DNA from: Microcaldota archaeon
GTDB lineage: Archaea; Micrarchaeota; Micrarchaeia; Micrarchaeales; CABMGC01
DNA: 64,000 nt
Direction of reading: 5' to 3'
Assembly (NCBI GenBank): GCA_021850625.1
Contig: JAJZLJ010000002.1
Span: forward strand, 1 to 64,000
The first letter of the stretch is position 1; each line of letters begins with the position of its first letter. The notes under the pieces were generated by a model, which made no database searches, was not told where the DNA came from, and saw only the letters and a list, made by a program, of their open reading frames with translations. The translations under genes were made by a program, and so were the position numbers. Shown piece by piece: positions 10,461 to 20,031 of this stretch.

Positions 10461-11246
10461 ATGGAACCTATTGAACATGAAGATGAGATTAAAAAAACAA
10501 TAGATAAACATGGTGGCCTTATAAATAAACAGATGGCATCTAACATTAATAACGAAAGAGAGATAAAAACCTATCAAAAAATGAATGTTGTTTCTCTTTT
10601 AAAAGCATCGGCACTAGATGGAGATATAGTAAGTATTGAGGATAAAATTTATCGTATTTTTAATAAAATAACAATAAATAACGGCAATATACAAAGAATT
10701 AGAAGAATTGTAGTATTAGGAGATGAGGGAAAAACAATAACAACAGTATTATGGGATAAAAACTGCAATTTTATAGATTCTATGCTGATACAAAGAGGGG
10801 ATAGAGTTTCTATAAGCAGCCTTAAAGTTAAAAAATCAAATGATGAAATAGAGTTAACTAATACTGCAGGAACGTATATAGTAAAGACATCGCCGTCTTA
10901 TAATTTTAGATCAAATTTCTCTGAGTTTATTGGTAATGAAAAAAATATAGATATATTAGGTAGAATACTTTCAATAAGTCCAATTAGATATTTTAAAGAT
11001 TTAGATGGAAAGCAAAGCGGTGTTTCAGAATGTAGTATAACAGATGGAACTACCGAGGCACATGTTACAATGTGGCGTTCATCTAGTACTTATTCAAGTG
11101 ATATGCATCCCGGAATGTATGTAAAAATAGAGTTTGCTTCTGTAAAAATACTTGAGGAAAAAATAGAGATAACAGCTTCTGATACATCAAGGATACTTAT
11201 AGGTCAGGGTTTGGGCGCTCTTGTAGGAAAAACAGCAAAGAGTTGA
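10461..11246 (+). CDS. replication protein A-like OB-fold ssDNA-binding protein
   Basis: OB-fold sequence GRILSISPIRYFKDLDGKQSGVSECSITDGTTEAHVTMW...MYVKIEFASVK plus a divergent N-terminal OB-like segment. Confidence 0.72.
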   Translation: MEPIEHEDEIKKTIDKHGGLINKQMASNINNEREIKTYQKMNVVSLLKASALDGDIVSIEDKIYRIFNKITINNGNIQRIRRIVVLGDEGKTITTVLWDKNCNFIDSMLIQRGDRVSISSLKVKKSNDEIELTNTAGTYIVKTSPSYNFRSNFSEFIGNEKNIDILGRILSISPIRYFKDLDGKQSGVSECSITDGTTEAHVTMWRSSSTYSSDMHPGMYVKIEFASVKILEEKIEITASDTSRILIGQGLGALVGKTAKS

Positions 11247-11302
11247 CTTTGATAAATAAAATTTATAGTAAGCTTTATATATAACTAGTTATAAAATTAA
11301 TA

Positions 11303-11403
11303 GTTTTCTGAGGGTGTGATTGAGAACTTATTTTTATCCCACCCAAATCCCAAAATCTTTTCTCTTAGGAGTATGCATTTCGTACTTCAGCCCCTCAGAA
11401 AAC
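11303..11403 (+). ncRNA. candidate structured small RNA
   Basis: TATA-like TTTATATATA about 25-30 nt upstream (11274-11283); terminal inverted repeat TTTTCTGAGG (11304-11313)/CCTCAGAAAA (11393-11402); internal hairpin GGAGTATG-CATTT-CGTACTTC. Strand from the TATA position. Could instead be an operator inverted repeat. Confidence 0.4.
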
Positions 11404-11491
11404 CGTTTATAATGAATTTAATTGGCATGGCAGGCAGTTAATTCAAAATTATTTATTTTATAGTTATAATAACTTACAGTCACCTGATTAT

Positions 11492-12247
11492 TTAATAAAG
11501 CCTTGTACGTTCTTGTGCAGTTTGTAACTCTTCTATTAAAATATTGACATCTGTTCCCATAGTTATAGGTCTTATTGAATCGCCCAGGATTGCAACCTCG
11601 TCCTCTATTTTTGATCTTTCTTCGTTTTCAGTTATGCCAACTATCAGTTTAGTTATGTGAAGAGCGGATATTGATAATTGTGCGTCGCAGATAGCCTCTG
11701 AAAGATTATAGTGTTGGGAGATATATGTTGATCCTTCTGGAATATTTAGGCTATTGCATATTTCAGAATACTTTCTTTCAGAAGGTCTTAAAAGAACTAG
11801 TGTTTTTTGTCCGGTTACTGGAGTACTTGTATCCTCCAGTCTAGTTTCAAGTTTTAATGCTGGAAACTTTTTAAGTATAAACTCAGTGCCCAATTCCTTA
11901 AGTTTAAGTTCTAAATCTTCAGGAGAACCACATATGTTGGAGTAATTTCCTTTAGCATAAGAACGCATAGTTGATACAAGATTATGTTCTATCTCTTGGG
12001 TTGAATTTCCTTTGTTTTTTAATAATGAATGAGTAAATTTACATGCACCGCAATCAGTGTGAGGTATATAAGTTATTTGAGTGATTGGATATTTTGATAT
12101 GAGAGTTTCAAGAGTTGTTGAAACACCAGGTGGATTTCCTGCTGCAGTTCTTACAAAAACAGTTTTACCGTCATTCATTCGATCTGCTACTTGGTTCATT
12201 CTTGCATCTATACACATTATAGCTATCCTATTTATTTTCGTTTCCAT
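11492..12247 (-). CDS. beta-carbonic anhydrase-like protein
   Basis: MCIDARMN and HTDCGACKF match C-x-D-x-R and H-x-x-C zinc ligand motifs. Confidence 0.7.
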   Translation of the reverse strand: METKINRIAIMCIDARMNQVADRMNDGKTVFVRTAAGNPPGVSTTLETLISKYPITQITYIPHTDCGACKFTHSLLKNKGNSTQEIEHNLVSTMRSYAKGNYSNICGSPEDLELKLKELGTEFILKKFPALKLETRLEDTSTPVTGQKTLVLLRPSERKYSEICNSLNIPEGSTYISQHYNLSEAICDAQLSISALHITKLIVGITENEERSKIEDEVAILGDSIRPITMGTDVNILIEELQTAQERTRLY

Positions 12248-12405
12248 TTTTTCGCCTTAACAATTTAAAGAGTCATAAATATATGTAAAAATAAGCTTTG
12301 AGCAAAAACTAAGTTTAACTTTTCCAAATTTCATTTAAATTCGCCAGGGGTGGGATTTATTTTTTTGAATTATTAACAAATCTTTAAATGCACGAATATT
12401 TATAA

Positions 12406-14181
12406 TTATATGTCAACACTAATGCCAAAATCTTCTTTTAATCGTTTTTTGCTTATTTGGGTAGGAGAACCATCAAGAGGTGATTCATACTTTTTATTCT
12501 TTGGAAATAATATAAAATCACGTATATTATCTGAATTTGACAAAAGGGCAACGAGTCTATCAAAACCTAATGCTATTCCACCATGTATTGGAGCTCCATA
12601 ACCTAAGGCTTCTATTAGAAAACCAAAAGTATCTTCTATTGTCTTGTCATTCATTCCCATCATCTTTAGGCTTTTTCTTTGCTGTTCCGGATCTCTTATT
12701 CTTATCGAGCCGCTTGCTATCTCCATGCCATTGAGTACTAGGTCATACTGCCTTGCAAGAGCCTTTTCAGGCTCGGTTTCTATATATTTTATTGTTTCTT
12801 CCTTTGGAGCAGAGAAGGGATTATGTGCAGGCTTAAGTTTACCAGTTACCTCGTCCTTTTCGAACATTGGAAAATCATCTATCCATAAAAAGGAATACTC
12901 ACAAGAATATTTTGCTATTTTATCCCCAATTATCTTACGTATCTTTCCCATTGAGGATAAAAGCAATTTTTCAGATACATCTGAAAAAATAAGTATTATG
13001 TCACCATCTTTTGAAGCTAGCTTCTTTTGTATTTTTTCTGCGGCGCTTCCCATTGAGTTGATTATACTTTCAGGTTCAGAATTGAGCTTCCCATTTTTAA
13101 CAAATAGCCATGTCATGCCGCCTAAGCCAAATTCCTTAGCTAATTCTATTGTCTTAAGAAGATAGTTTTTATCGATCTTAGATGAGGCCAAACCAAACTC
13201 CGCAGCAAACGCCATAGCTTTGACAGATCCTCCTGCAGTTATTACTCTTTTTAACATGTTATAATCGCTATTTCTTATCTCTTCGGTTATATCAAAAATC
13301 TTTGATTCGAAGCGTAGATCTGGTTTATCAGAGCCATAATTTTTCATTGCGTCATTGAATAGCATATGCTTAAATCCTAGTTTTATGTTTTTATTGAGTA
13401 ATTCTTTAAATATTCGCTGAAGCATCTCCTCGACTAATGATTGTATAAATTTTTCGTCTTTAAATGAGATCTCTATATCTATCTGCGTAAACTCAGGCTG
13501 ACGATCCTCTCTTGGATCCTCGTCGCGATAACACCTGGCTATTTGGAAATAACGCTCTAAACCAGAGATCATACATAATTGTTTATATATCTGTGGTGAT
13601 TGCGGAAGAGCATAAAATTTATCCTTGTTTGTTCGTGAAGGAACTATAAAGGTTCTAGAACCAGTTTCATAGGTATCCTTTACTAATGTCGGAGTTTCCA
13701 ATTCTAAAAATTCCTTTCCCCATAAAAACTGCCTTATTGTCTTTGTAAGTTTGTCTCTAAACTCTATTCTTTGTATCATCTCCTTTCTTCTTAAATCAAG
13801 GTATCGATATCTAAGACGTAATTCCTCGTTTGCTAGAAACTTTCGTTTTTCGTCTATAAGCTCAAATGGTGGGATATTAGATTTATTTATTAAATCAAAC
13901 TTTTCAACGAATAGCTCTATTTTTCCGGTTGGATTTGTATTGTCTATTGTATCGTTATCTCTCAGTTTTACAGTTCCTGATACAAAGATAACATACTCTT
14001 TTCCTAGTTTTTCTGCTTCTTTTAGTATATTACCCTCAAAAACAAGCTGAAGAGTACCATATCTGTCTGCAAGATCTATAAATAATTTTCCGCCATGGTC
14101 TCGTATATATCTGCACCAACCATAAAGTGAAACTTTTTTTTCTACATCTTTTATTGTTAATGAGTTACAATTTATTTCCAT
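12406..14181 (-). CDS. aspS: aspartyl-tRNA synthetase, bacterial type with GAD-like insertion
   Basis: 591 aa; RCYRDEDPREDRQPEFTQIDIEISF, APIHGGIALGFDRLVALLSNSDNIRDFILFPKN; bacterial length and motifs. Confidence 0.93.
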   Translation of the reverse strand: MEINCNSLTIKDVEKKVSLYGWCRYIRDHGGKLFIDLADRYGTLQLVFEGNILKEAEKLGKEYVIFVSGTVKLRDNDTIDNTNPTGKIELFVEKFDLINKSNIPPFELIDEKRKFLANEELRLRYRYLDLRRKEMIQRIEFRDKLTKTIRQFLWGKEFLELETPTLVKDTYETGSRTFIVPSRTNKDKFYALPQSPQIYKQLCMISGLERYFQIARCYRDEDPREDRQPEFTQIDIEISFKDEKFIQSLVEEMLQRIFKELLNKNIKLGFKHMLFNDAMKNYGSDKPDLRFESKIFDITEEIRNSDYNMLKRVITAGGSVKAMAFAAEFGLASSKIDKNYLLKTIELAKEFGLGGMTWLFVKNGKLNSEPESIINSMGSAAEKIQKKLASKDGDIILIFSDVSEKLLLSSMGKIRKIIGDKIAKYSCEYSFLWIDDFPMFEKDEVTGKLKPAHNPFSAPKEETIKYIETEPEKALARQYDLVLNGMEIASGSIRIRDPEQQRKSLKMMGMNDKTIEDTFGFLIEALGYGAPIHGGIALGFDRLVALLSNSDNIRDFILFPKNKKYESPLDGSPTQISKKRLKEDFGISVDI

Positions 14182-15476
14182 TATTGCACCTTATGCTCCG
14201 AGGATAGCAGCGATTCAAGCCTTTCTGAAACAAGACGCGGATTTACTTTTAGTTTTTTAGCTATGTTTCCTATTATAAAATTCAATGCTTTCTTGTTTGT
14301 AGCAGATTCTTTTAATAGATTTTTATTGCCATCTATCATTGAACGAATTTCTTTGTCTATCTCTTGAGTATTTGCTACTTTAATATTTATAGTTATTTCT
14401 TTTCCGCTCTCTATTGCTTGTATATCTTTTTGGTCTGGATAATGACCTTGTTCTATAATCTTTATTACCTTTTCAAGTGTTTCTACATCATTTTTACTCC
14501 CATATCTTTGAAGCAAAGAGATTGAATTAAGTATATTTTTCAATTTATAGTTTTTTTCAAACCTTTCTATAAACCCAAGTGAGTTCTTATTAAATTGAAT
14601 GGCTTCTAAGATTTGTGATTCATTAACTCCATATTTTTGAGAGTACTCTTTTGCCATTGAACTAGCGTATATAGGTTTTATTGCTTTAATTTTTGAAATG
14701 TCATAAACAGTTAAATCTGAATCGAAAATAAATCCATATTCTTCATCGCTTTCTTTTTCTCGCGAGGATATCGTAGCCATCTTTGCTTCGTTATAAGAAC
14801 GTGTCTCTTTTTCTATTGGAATATTTTCATTAATTAGTTTTTCCTGTCTTTGTATTTCGTATCTTGCAGCGTCTATAATATTTTTTGTTCCGGTAATATT
14901 CTTAACCTCAACTCTAATTTCAGATAATGAAATATTAAGATCCGCTTTTATTTCCTGTTCCACATCTACGTCTAAATAATATAATATACTCTTAAGTTCT
15001 GTTATAAACATACGGAGATCTTCCTCTGTTTGTATATCAGGTTCAGTAACTATCTCTACAAGTGGGCGACCAGACCTATTATAATCTATTAAGGTGTAGC
15101 CATCTTCTCTTAATATTTTAGCAGGATCCTCTTCCAACTGTACACGCCTGATTCTTATTTTTTTATCTCCAAGCAAAATGAAACCGTTTGAGCCTATTGG
15201 ACATTCTTTTTGAGTTATCTGGAATGATTTTGGCAGATCAGGATAAAAATAAACCTTTCTTTCAAAATAAATTGTTTTAGACGAAGAGCAGTTTAATGCT
15301 TTGGAAATACTAAATGCTATTTTTAATGCAGAGTTGTTCAAAACAGGCTTTGAACCTGGCATTCCAGTACAGGTAGGACATATTGCAGTATTTGGTTCCT
15401 TTGAATGATTCGTACATCTGCAAAATAATTTTGTTTTTGTTGGAAGACCTGCATGAACCTCTAAACCTATTTTCAT
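14181..15476 (-). CDS. gatB: Asp/Glu-tRNA(Asn/Gln) amidotransferase subunit B
   Basis: IGLEVHAGLPTKTKLFCRC...CPTCTGMPGSKPVLN...YFYPDLPKSFQITQ...RVQLEEDPAK...DYNRSGRPLVEIVTEPD. Confidence 0.95.
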   Translation of the reverse strand: MKIGLEVHAGLPTKTKLFCRCTNHSKEPNTAICPTCTGMPGSKPVLNNSALKIAFSISKALNCSSSKTIYFERKVYFYPDLPKSFQITQKECPIGSNGFILLGDKKIRIRRVQLEEDPAKILREDGYTLIDYNRSGRPLVEIVTEPDIQTEEDLRMFITELKSILYYLDVDVEQEIKADLNISLSEIRVEVKNITGTKNIIDAARYEIQRQEKLINENIPIEKETRSYNEAKMATISSREKESDEEYGFIFDSDLTVYDISKIKAIKPIYASSMAKEYSQKYGVNESQILEAIQFNKNSLGFIERFEKNYKLKNILNSISLLQRYGSKNDVETLEKVIKIIEQGHYPDQKDIQAIESGKEITINIKVANTQEIDKEIRSMIDGNKNLLKESATNKKALNFIIGNIAKKLKVNPRLVSERLESLLSSEHKVQ

Positions 15477-15481
15477 AATTA

Positions 15482-16834
15482 TTACCTTAAAACACCTAAA
15501 TTGTATTTAAAATCGTAATTAAATGATAATTCCCATTTTGAAACAAAATCAATTATTGCAGTATCGTTCCAGTGTTTAGTAACTAACTGTGCACCCAACG
15601 GCATTCCGTGTAAATAGGAATATGGAAATGAGATATGAGGAAAACCGCATAAGTTAGGCGGTATTGTAAGCATATCGGTTTTATAAACTTCTAGTGGAGA
15701 AAGTTTGTTTGTGTCTTCAAATCTTGGAGTTTTTATAGGCATTACAGGAGATAATATAAAACCATCGGCAAGAATTTTATTGAGCTCGTTTATTAAAAGT
15801 GATCTTACCTTTAAGGCTTTTGAGTAATATAGATTTTTTACGCTTGCGCTCCTTACAAACGTTCCGAGAACAACTCTTCGTTTGGCTTCTGGACCTAAAT
15901 TTTCTCTTGCATTTGTAAAGAAAGTATTATACTGTTGTGAAAAGTCATTGTTTTTTAAACCATACTTAAAACCAGTATATTTTGCAAGGTTTGTTGATGC
16001 CTCTGCCATGGCAATTATATAGTAAGATGGGATGGCTTTGTCTATAAATGGAAGAGAGCGATGTTCTATAGTATAACCAAGATTTTCAAGTTTTTTTACA
16101 AAAAGCAAAAATTCTTTTTCTATTTCTACATCAAGCCCAGTTATAAGCTGATCTATTAAAATAATCTTTTTCTTATCTGTATCTGTGCATTTTTTATCTA
16201 CGCAGGTCGTATCGTGCGAATCAGGCCCTCTTATTTTTTCATATACATATTTTATATCTTCCGATTTTCTTGCCATTATACCTATTTTATCTAAAGAATT
16301 AGAATAATCGATAAGTCCGTATCTGGATATTGAACCGTATGTAGGGGTAAACCCCACAACACCACAGAATGCAGCCGGAGTTGAAATAGAACCTCCAGTA
16401 GATTCTGCTATAGCTATATGATATTTTAGAATCGCAGTGGCAGCAGCTGCGCCACTGCTTGAACCACCAGTAACGTATCTTTCATCAAAAGGATTCTTTG
16501 CGATGTGTTCAGAGTTTATTCCAAAACTGCCAAAACCAAATTCATCCATATTGGTTTTTCCAAGAAATGAGAACCCGTTGTTCTTCATTCGTTCCACTAC
16601 GGTTGCATTGAATGGAGGAAAATAACCTTTTAATATCTTTGATGAAGCGGTAGTTTCAACATTTTTTACGCAGATATTATCCTTTACGGAAAAAAGAAAT
16701 CCGCTACTGATATTTTCTTGCGATATTGTATTAAAAATATTGAGTTTTTCGTTTAATTTTACAAGTTCACTGTTAAGTTTAATATAATAATCGCCAGGTC
16801 TTTGCTTTTTATTAAACTCTTCTATGGAATTCAT
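15482..16834 (-). CDS. gatA: Asp/Glu-tRNA(Asn/Gln) amidotransferase subunit A
   Basis: Amidase signature: FSVKDNICVK...GKTNMDEFGFGS...VTGGSSSGAAAA...ESTGGSISTPAAFCGVVGFTPTYG. Confidence 0.95.
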   Translation of the reverse strand: MNSIEEFNKKQRPGDYYIKLNSELVKLNEKLNIFNTISQENISSGFLFSVKDNICVKNVETTASSKILKGYFPPFNATVVERMKNNGFSFLGKTNMDEFGFGSFGINSEHIAKNPFDERYVTGGSSSGAAAATAILKYHIAIAESTGGSISTPAAFCGVVGFTPTYGSISRYGLIDYSNSLDKIGIMARKSEDIKYVYEKIRGPDSHDTTCVDKKCTDTDKKKIILIDQLITGLDVEIEKEFLLFVKKLENLGYTIEHRSLPFIDKAIPSYYIIAMAEASTNLAKYTGFKYGLKNNDFSQQYNTFFTNARENLGPEAKRRVVLGTFVRSASVKNLYYSKALKVRSLLINELNKILADGFILSPVMPIKTPRFEDTNKLSPLEVYKTDMLTIPPNLCGFPHISFPYSYLHGMPLGAQLVTKHWNDTAIIDFVSKWELSFNYDFKYNLGVLR

Positions 16835-17103
16835 AGCTCCGGACCCACTACATAAAAACGATACGTTTTTGTATTTTTAAGTATAGCTGGTATATCATCA
16901 AATTCTTCAGGTATATCCTCTGCTGTTTTTTCTGGAATAAGTATTGGATGAAATGCCTCAGTTGTCTCATCGGTTTTTACTGATTTGAGTGAATCGAAGT
17001 AGTTTATTATTTCCTCTACATCGTTTTTTATTGAAGAGTACTCATTTTCATTAAGCTTTATTCTGCATATTTTTAATAATCGATTAAACTCTTTGTCTTC
17101 CAT
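16831..17103 (-). CDS. gatC: Asp/Glu-tRNA(Asn/Gln) amidotransferase subunit C
   Basis: 90 aa; LLKICRIKLNENEY...DVEEIINYFDSLKSVKTDET; 4-nt overlap with gatA. Confidence 0.88.
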   Translation of the reverse strand: MEDKEFNRLLKICRIKLNENEYSSIKNDVEEIINYFDSLKSVKTDETTEAFHPILIPEKTAEDIPEEFDDIPAILKNTKTYRFYVVGPEL

Positions 17104-17162
17104 ATCAAAATACCTTAAAGAACATTGTTATTGTTAAAATTAGAGTAATTTATACTTTTTGT

Positions 17163-18380
17163 TTAGGTGTTTTGAACACGCGTCTTAGATCTACTATTCT
17201 TTCTATTATTAGTGGTGAAAAGATCCATAGACCTTTTTATTGGAATAAGTGTACTTTCCATAAAAGCAGATCGTTCTGGAAAGCTATTGATATCCGAATT
17301 GCCATGTTTAATTGTTGAAGAAGCAGTTCCATTAATTGTAGTTCTATGATATTCTAAATTCAACATACGATTTTTATTGTTTTCAAATGCTTGCATAAAT
17401 TTTCTAAGATATGCCTCACGTTTATCTGAACTTTGAATTATCCCTAGAACATTTGCAGTGTTATTATAATCAAAAGAGTATAAACCAATGCCGTGTATTA
17501 CTCCAGCATCATCTGCCATTTTATTTATCTCATACTCTCCTTTGTTAATATGCACAGATGGAATTTGTGAAGATAGTATTACAGGAATAACTTTTGAGAT
17601 ATCTGATATTATTTGTGTATAGTTAGATGGTATACCTACCGAACCATAACTTAAAAGTATGATTGCTTTGTTTTTTTCAGCTAAAGCAACTAACTGCTCC
17701 GTATTCTCGTTTGGAGATAAAACTATTGTACCTATATTTGAATCGTAGCGTGTCTCAATAAATGGTTTTAACAGTATAAATTGATTATTTATCGGTGTAA
17801 TGTATTTTATCTCGTTGTTTTGTATATGTGCTATTTCTTCTTTTATACTGGAAAAGGTCATATTGCCTTGATTTTCAGTTTCATAAGCCCATTGTCCCGG
17901 AATAACCTTTCCATGAAATACAACGAATACCCCGCCAATTCCAGCTTTTGCAAAGGTTATTGCATCACTCAAATTTTTAATAGCATCGGTATTTTCCTGT
18001 TCTATAGTTTTCATAGAACCTGTTATGATTAATGGTTTTTTTAGATATGAAAGCGATATAGCGAGCATTGATGATGTAAAGCTTAATGTATCAGTTCCAT
18101 GAGTAACTATTATGGCATCTTTTGATTTAAATAAATTGAATGCTTTCTCTGCTATTTTAAGTTGATCTTCAGCATTTATGTTTGTGCTATCTTTATTTAA
18201 CAACGGCACTATTTCTATCTTAATTTTATGATCTTTCGAGATTAATTCTGAGGAATAGCCTAATTGTTCTCTAAGTATACGATTTATTACGCCTTCTGCC
18301 GGTTTTATGCCATTTGAGGAGCTTAAGCTAGAGATTGTACCTCCCGTAGTTATAATAGCAATTTTTATATGCTGCTCCAT
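17163..18380 (-). CDS. type I L-asparaginase / GatD-like asparaginase domain
   Basis: IAIITTGGTISS, AIIVTHGTDTLSFTSSML; no N-terminal extension as in archaeal GatD. Confidence 0.85.
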   Translation of the reverse strand: MEQHIKIAIITTGGTISSLSSSNGIKPAEGVINRILREQLGYSSELISKDHKIKIEIVPLLNKDSTNINAEDQLKIAEKAFNLFKSKDAIIVTHGTDTLSFTSSMLAISLSYLKKPLIITGSMKTIEQENTDAIKNLSDAITFAKAGIGGVFVVFHGKVIPGQWAYETENQGNMTFSSIKEEIAHIQNNEIKYITPINNQFILLKPFIETRYDSNIGTIVLSPNENTEQLVALAEKNKAIILLSYGSVGIPSNYTQIISDISKVIPVILSSQIPSVHINKGEYEINKMADDAGVIHGIGLYSFDYNNTANVLGIIQSSDKREAYLRKFMQAFENNKNRMLNLEYHRTTINGTASSTIKHGNSDINSFPERSAFMESTLIPIKRSMDLFTTNNRKNSRSKTRVQNT

Positions 18381-18499
18381 CTTAACACTATATTAAACCG
18401 GTAAAACAGTAAATAAGTAAATACATATGCTCGTTTAGATTATTATAGTTTACTTACATATGCAGATATTCAATAATAGGCAAGGAAATAAGTTATGCT

Positions 18500-19075
18500 C
18501 TAAAGTGCTGGCTTCAATCTTTCTGAGAAGAACAATAACTCGGTTCCGGTACGCTCTATCTGCATTCTTGCAACATCCTGTTTTTTCCTAAAGTCAGGAA
18601 CTATAGAGTTTGCAAAGCGCAATGGAACGGTTGAGTCATATATTTCAAGCATTAATTTATAATATGCTTCGGTATTTTGTATATTTTCCTTTCTTAACTG
18701 GTCAAATGCTTGGCGTTTAAGCTCACCTACAGAATCGAGAAGACCGAGCAGATAACTTATCTCATCAGTCTTTAGCTCATTTCTAGATGGTATCCTATTG
18801 TTAAGCACCATTTCATACACAGAGCATGCTTCAACATACTCTTGATGAGCCTGCATAGTATTATATTCAAAGCCTATCTCTATCTTTTTTAAAGAGGTAT
18901 TCATCTTTTTAAGCCCAATTATTAATTTTTGCGCAGAAGCGTTATCGTTCGCGTGGACCATTGTTATGATACGCCCAGATTGTCTAATTATCTCGCGAGA
19001 TAAATCCATAATTTTATCTTTTCTTTTATGAAGTGAAATTAACTTTTTTTCTATAGCTTTTATATCTTTAATCAT
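18500..19075 (-). CDS. translin family protein
   Basis: HQEYVEACSVYEMVLNNRIPSRNEL...SYLLGLLDSVGELKRQAFDQLRK; start MIKDIKAIEKK 5 nt after GGTG (track ORF starts upstream). Confidence 0.85.
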   Translation of the reverse strand: MIKDIKAIEKKLISLHKRKDKIMDLSREIIRQSGRIITMVHANDNASAQKLIIGLKKMNTSLKKIEIGFEYNTMQAHQEYVEACSVYEMVLNNRIPSRNELKTDEISYLLGLLDSVGELKRQAFDQLRKENIQNTEAYYKLMLEIYDSTVPLRFANSIVPDFRKKQDVARMQIERTGTELLFFSERLKPAL

Positions 19076-19077
19076 TT

Positions 19078-20004
19078 TTACACCGTTTGAGTAGTTTCTT
19101 CTAGACGAAGAGCTGTTCGTCCATACCAATATAGATATTGTTGAGCATATCCTGCCAAATTGCCCCATCGATTATTTGCAAAATCATGAATCTGTTGTAT
19201 GCTTTTCTTCTTGTTTTTCATATATACCTTTTCTATTATTCGCTTTACCCATACATCTATTGGAAAGGATTGTAAATGACCATATCCAAAAAGAAGAATA
19301 CAATCAGCAACCTTATCTCCCACACCATCAAGCTTGAGAAGCTCATTCTTTGCTTCGTCATAATCTAGCCTATTTATATGATCGAATGAGAATCCATTTT
19401 TTATTTCGTTAGAAACACTTTTTATATATTTTGCCCTAAAACCAGTGCCACAGGACATAAGTTCTGGTATTGTAGCTTTTGAGATTCTTTCTGCACTTGG
19501 AAATAACATAACTTTCTTACCATCTATATAGTATGGTTCGCCGTAGCGTTCTAGAAGATTTTTCATGATTAAACGTATTCGCTTTATATTGTTGAATTGT
19601 GATATTATAAAACATAGAGTAGTTTCCCATGGCTCGTTTTTTGTTATGCGCATTCCATAATAATTTTTTATTGCGTTGTCAATAAATATATCTGTGTTTA
19701 TGTTTGAGTATACTTTTTTTATCTCAACATTTATACCTAGACGATTAAGAAGCTCCTTTTTTGCCGTATTAGAGGTGTATTCTCCGAAATAATCAAACTT
19801 TAGAATGTTATCTCCTGATTTTCTGCTTAAAAGTATAACTCCCTTTTCAGTTGTGTATCGAAGTATTTCCCACTCATTTCTACACATATAATCAGAATAA
19901 AAAGAAAGAGGTTGACCACTCTCAATAGTATCTTTAATGTTAAGATTTGATGCATCTATTTTTATAGGCTTTCGTAAAGATTCAAATGTATTTTGAAGAT
20001 ATAT
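19078..20004 (-). CDS. 8-oxoguanine DNA glycosylase (OGG1-like HhH-GPD)
   Basis: LLKLDGVGDKVADCILLFGYGHLQSFPIDVWVKRII = HhH-GPD. The track ATG start (19887) leaves out upstream in-frame family-like residues NLNIKDTIESGQPLSFYSDY; extension to a putative ATA start at 20004. Confidence 0.85.
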   Translation of the reverse strand: MYLQNTFESLRKPIKIDASNLNIKDTIESGQPLSFYSDYMCRNEWEILRYTTEKGVILLSRKSGDNILKFDYFGEYTSNTAKKELLNRLGINVEIKKVYSNINTDIFIDNAIKNYYGMRITKNEPWETTLCFIISQFNNIKRIRLIMKNLLERYGEPYYIDGKKVMLFPSAERISKATIPELMSCGTGFRAKYIKSVSNEIKNGFSFDHINRLDYDEAKNELLKLDGVGDKVADCILLFGYGHLQSFPIDVWVKRIIEKVYMKNKKKSIQQIHDFANNRWGNLAGYAQQYLYWYGRTALRLEETTQTV

Positions 20005-20031
20005 ACAAACACCACATATTTAACAGTAATA

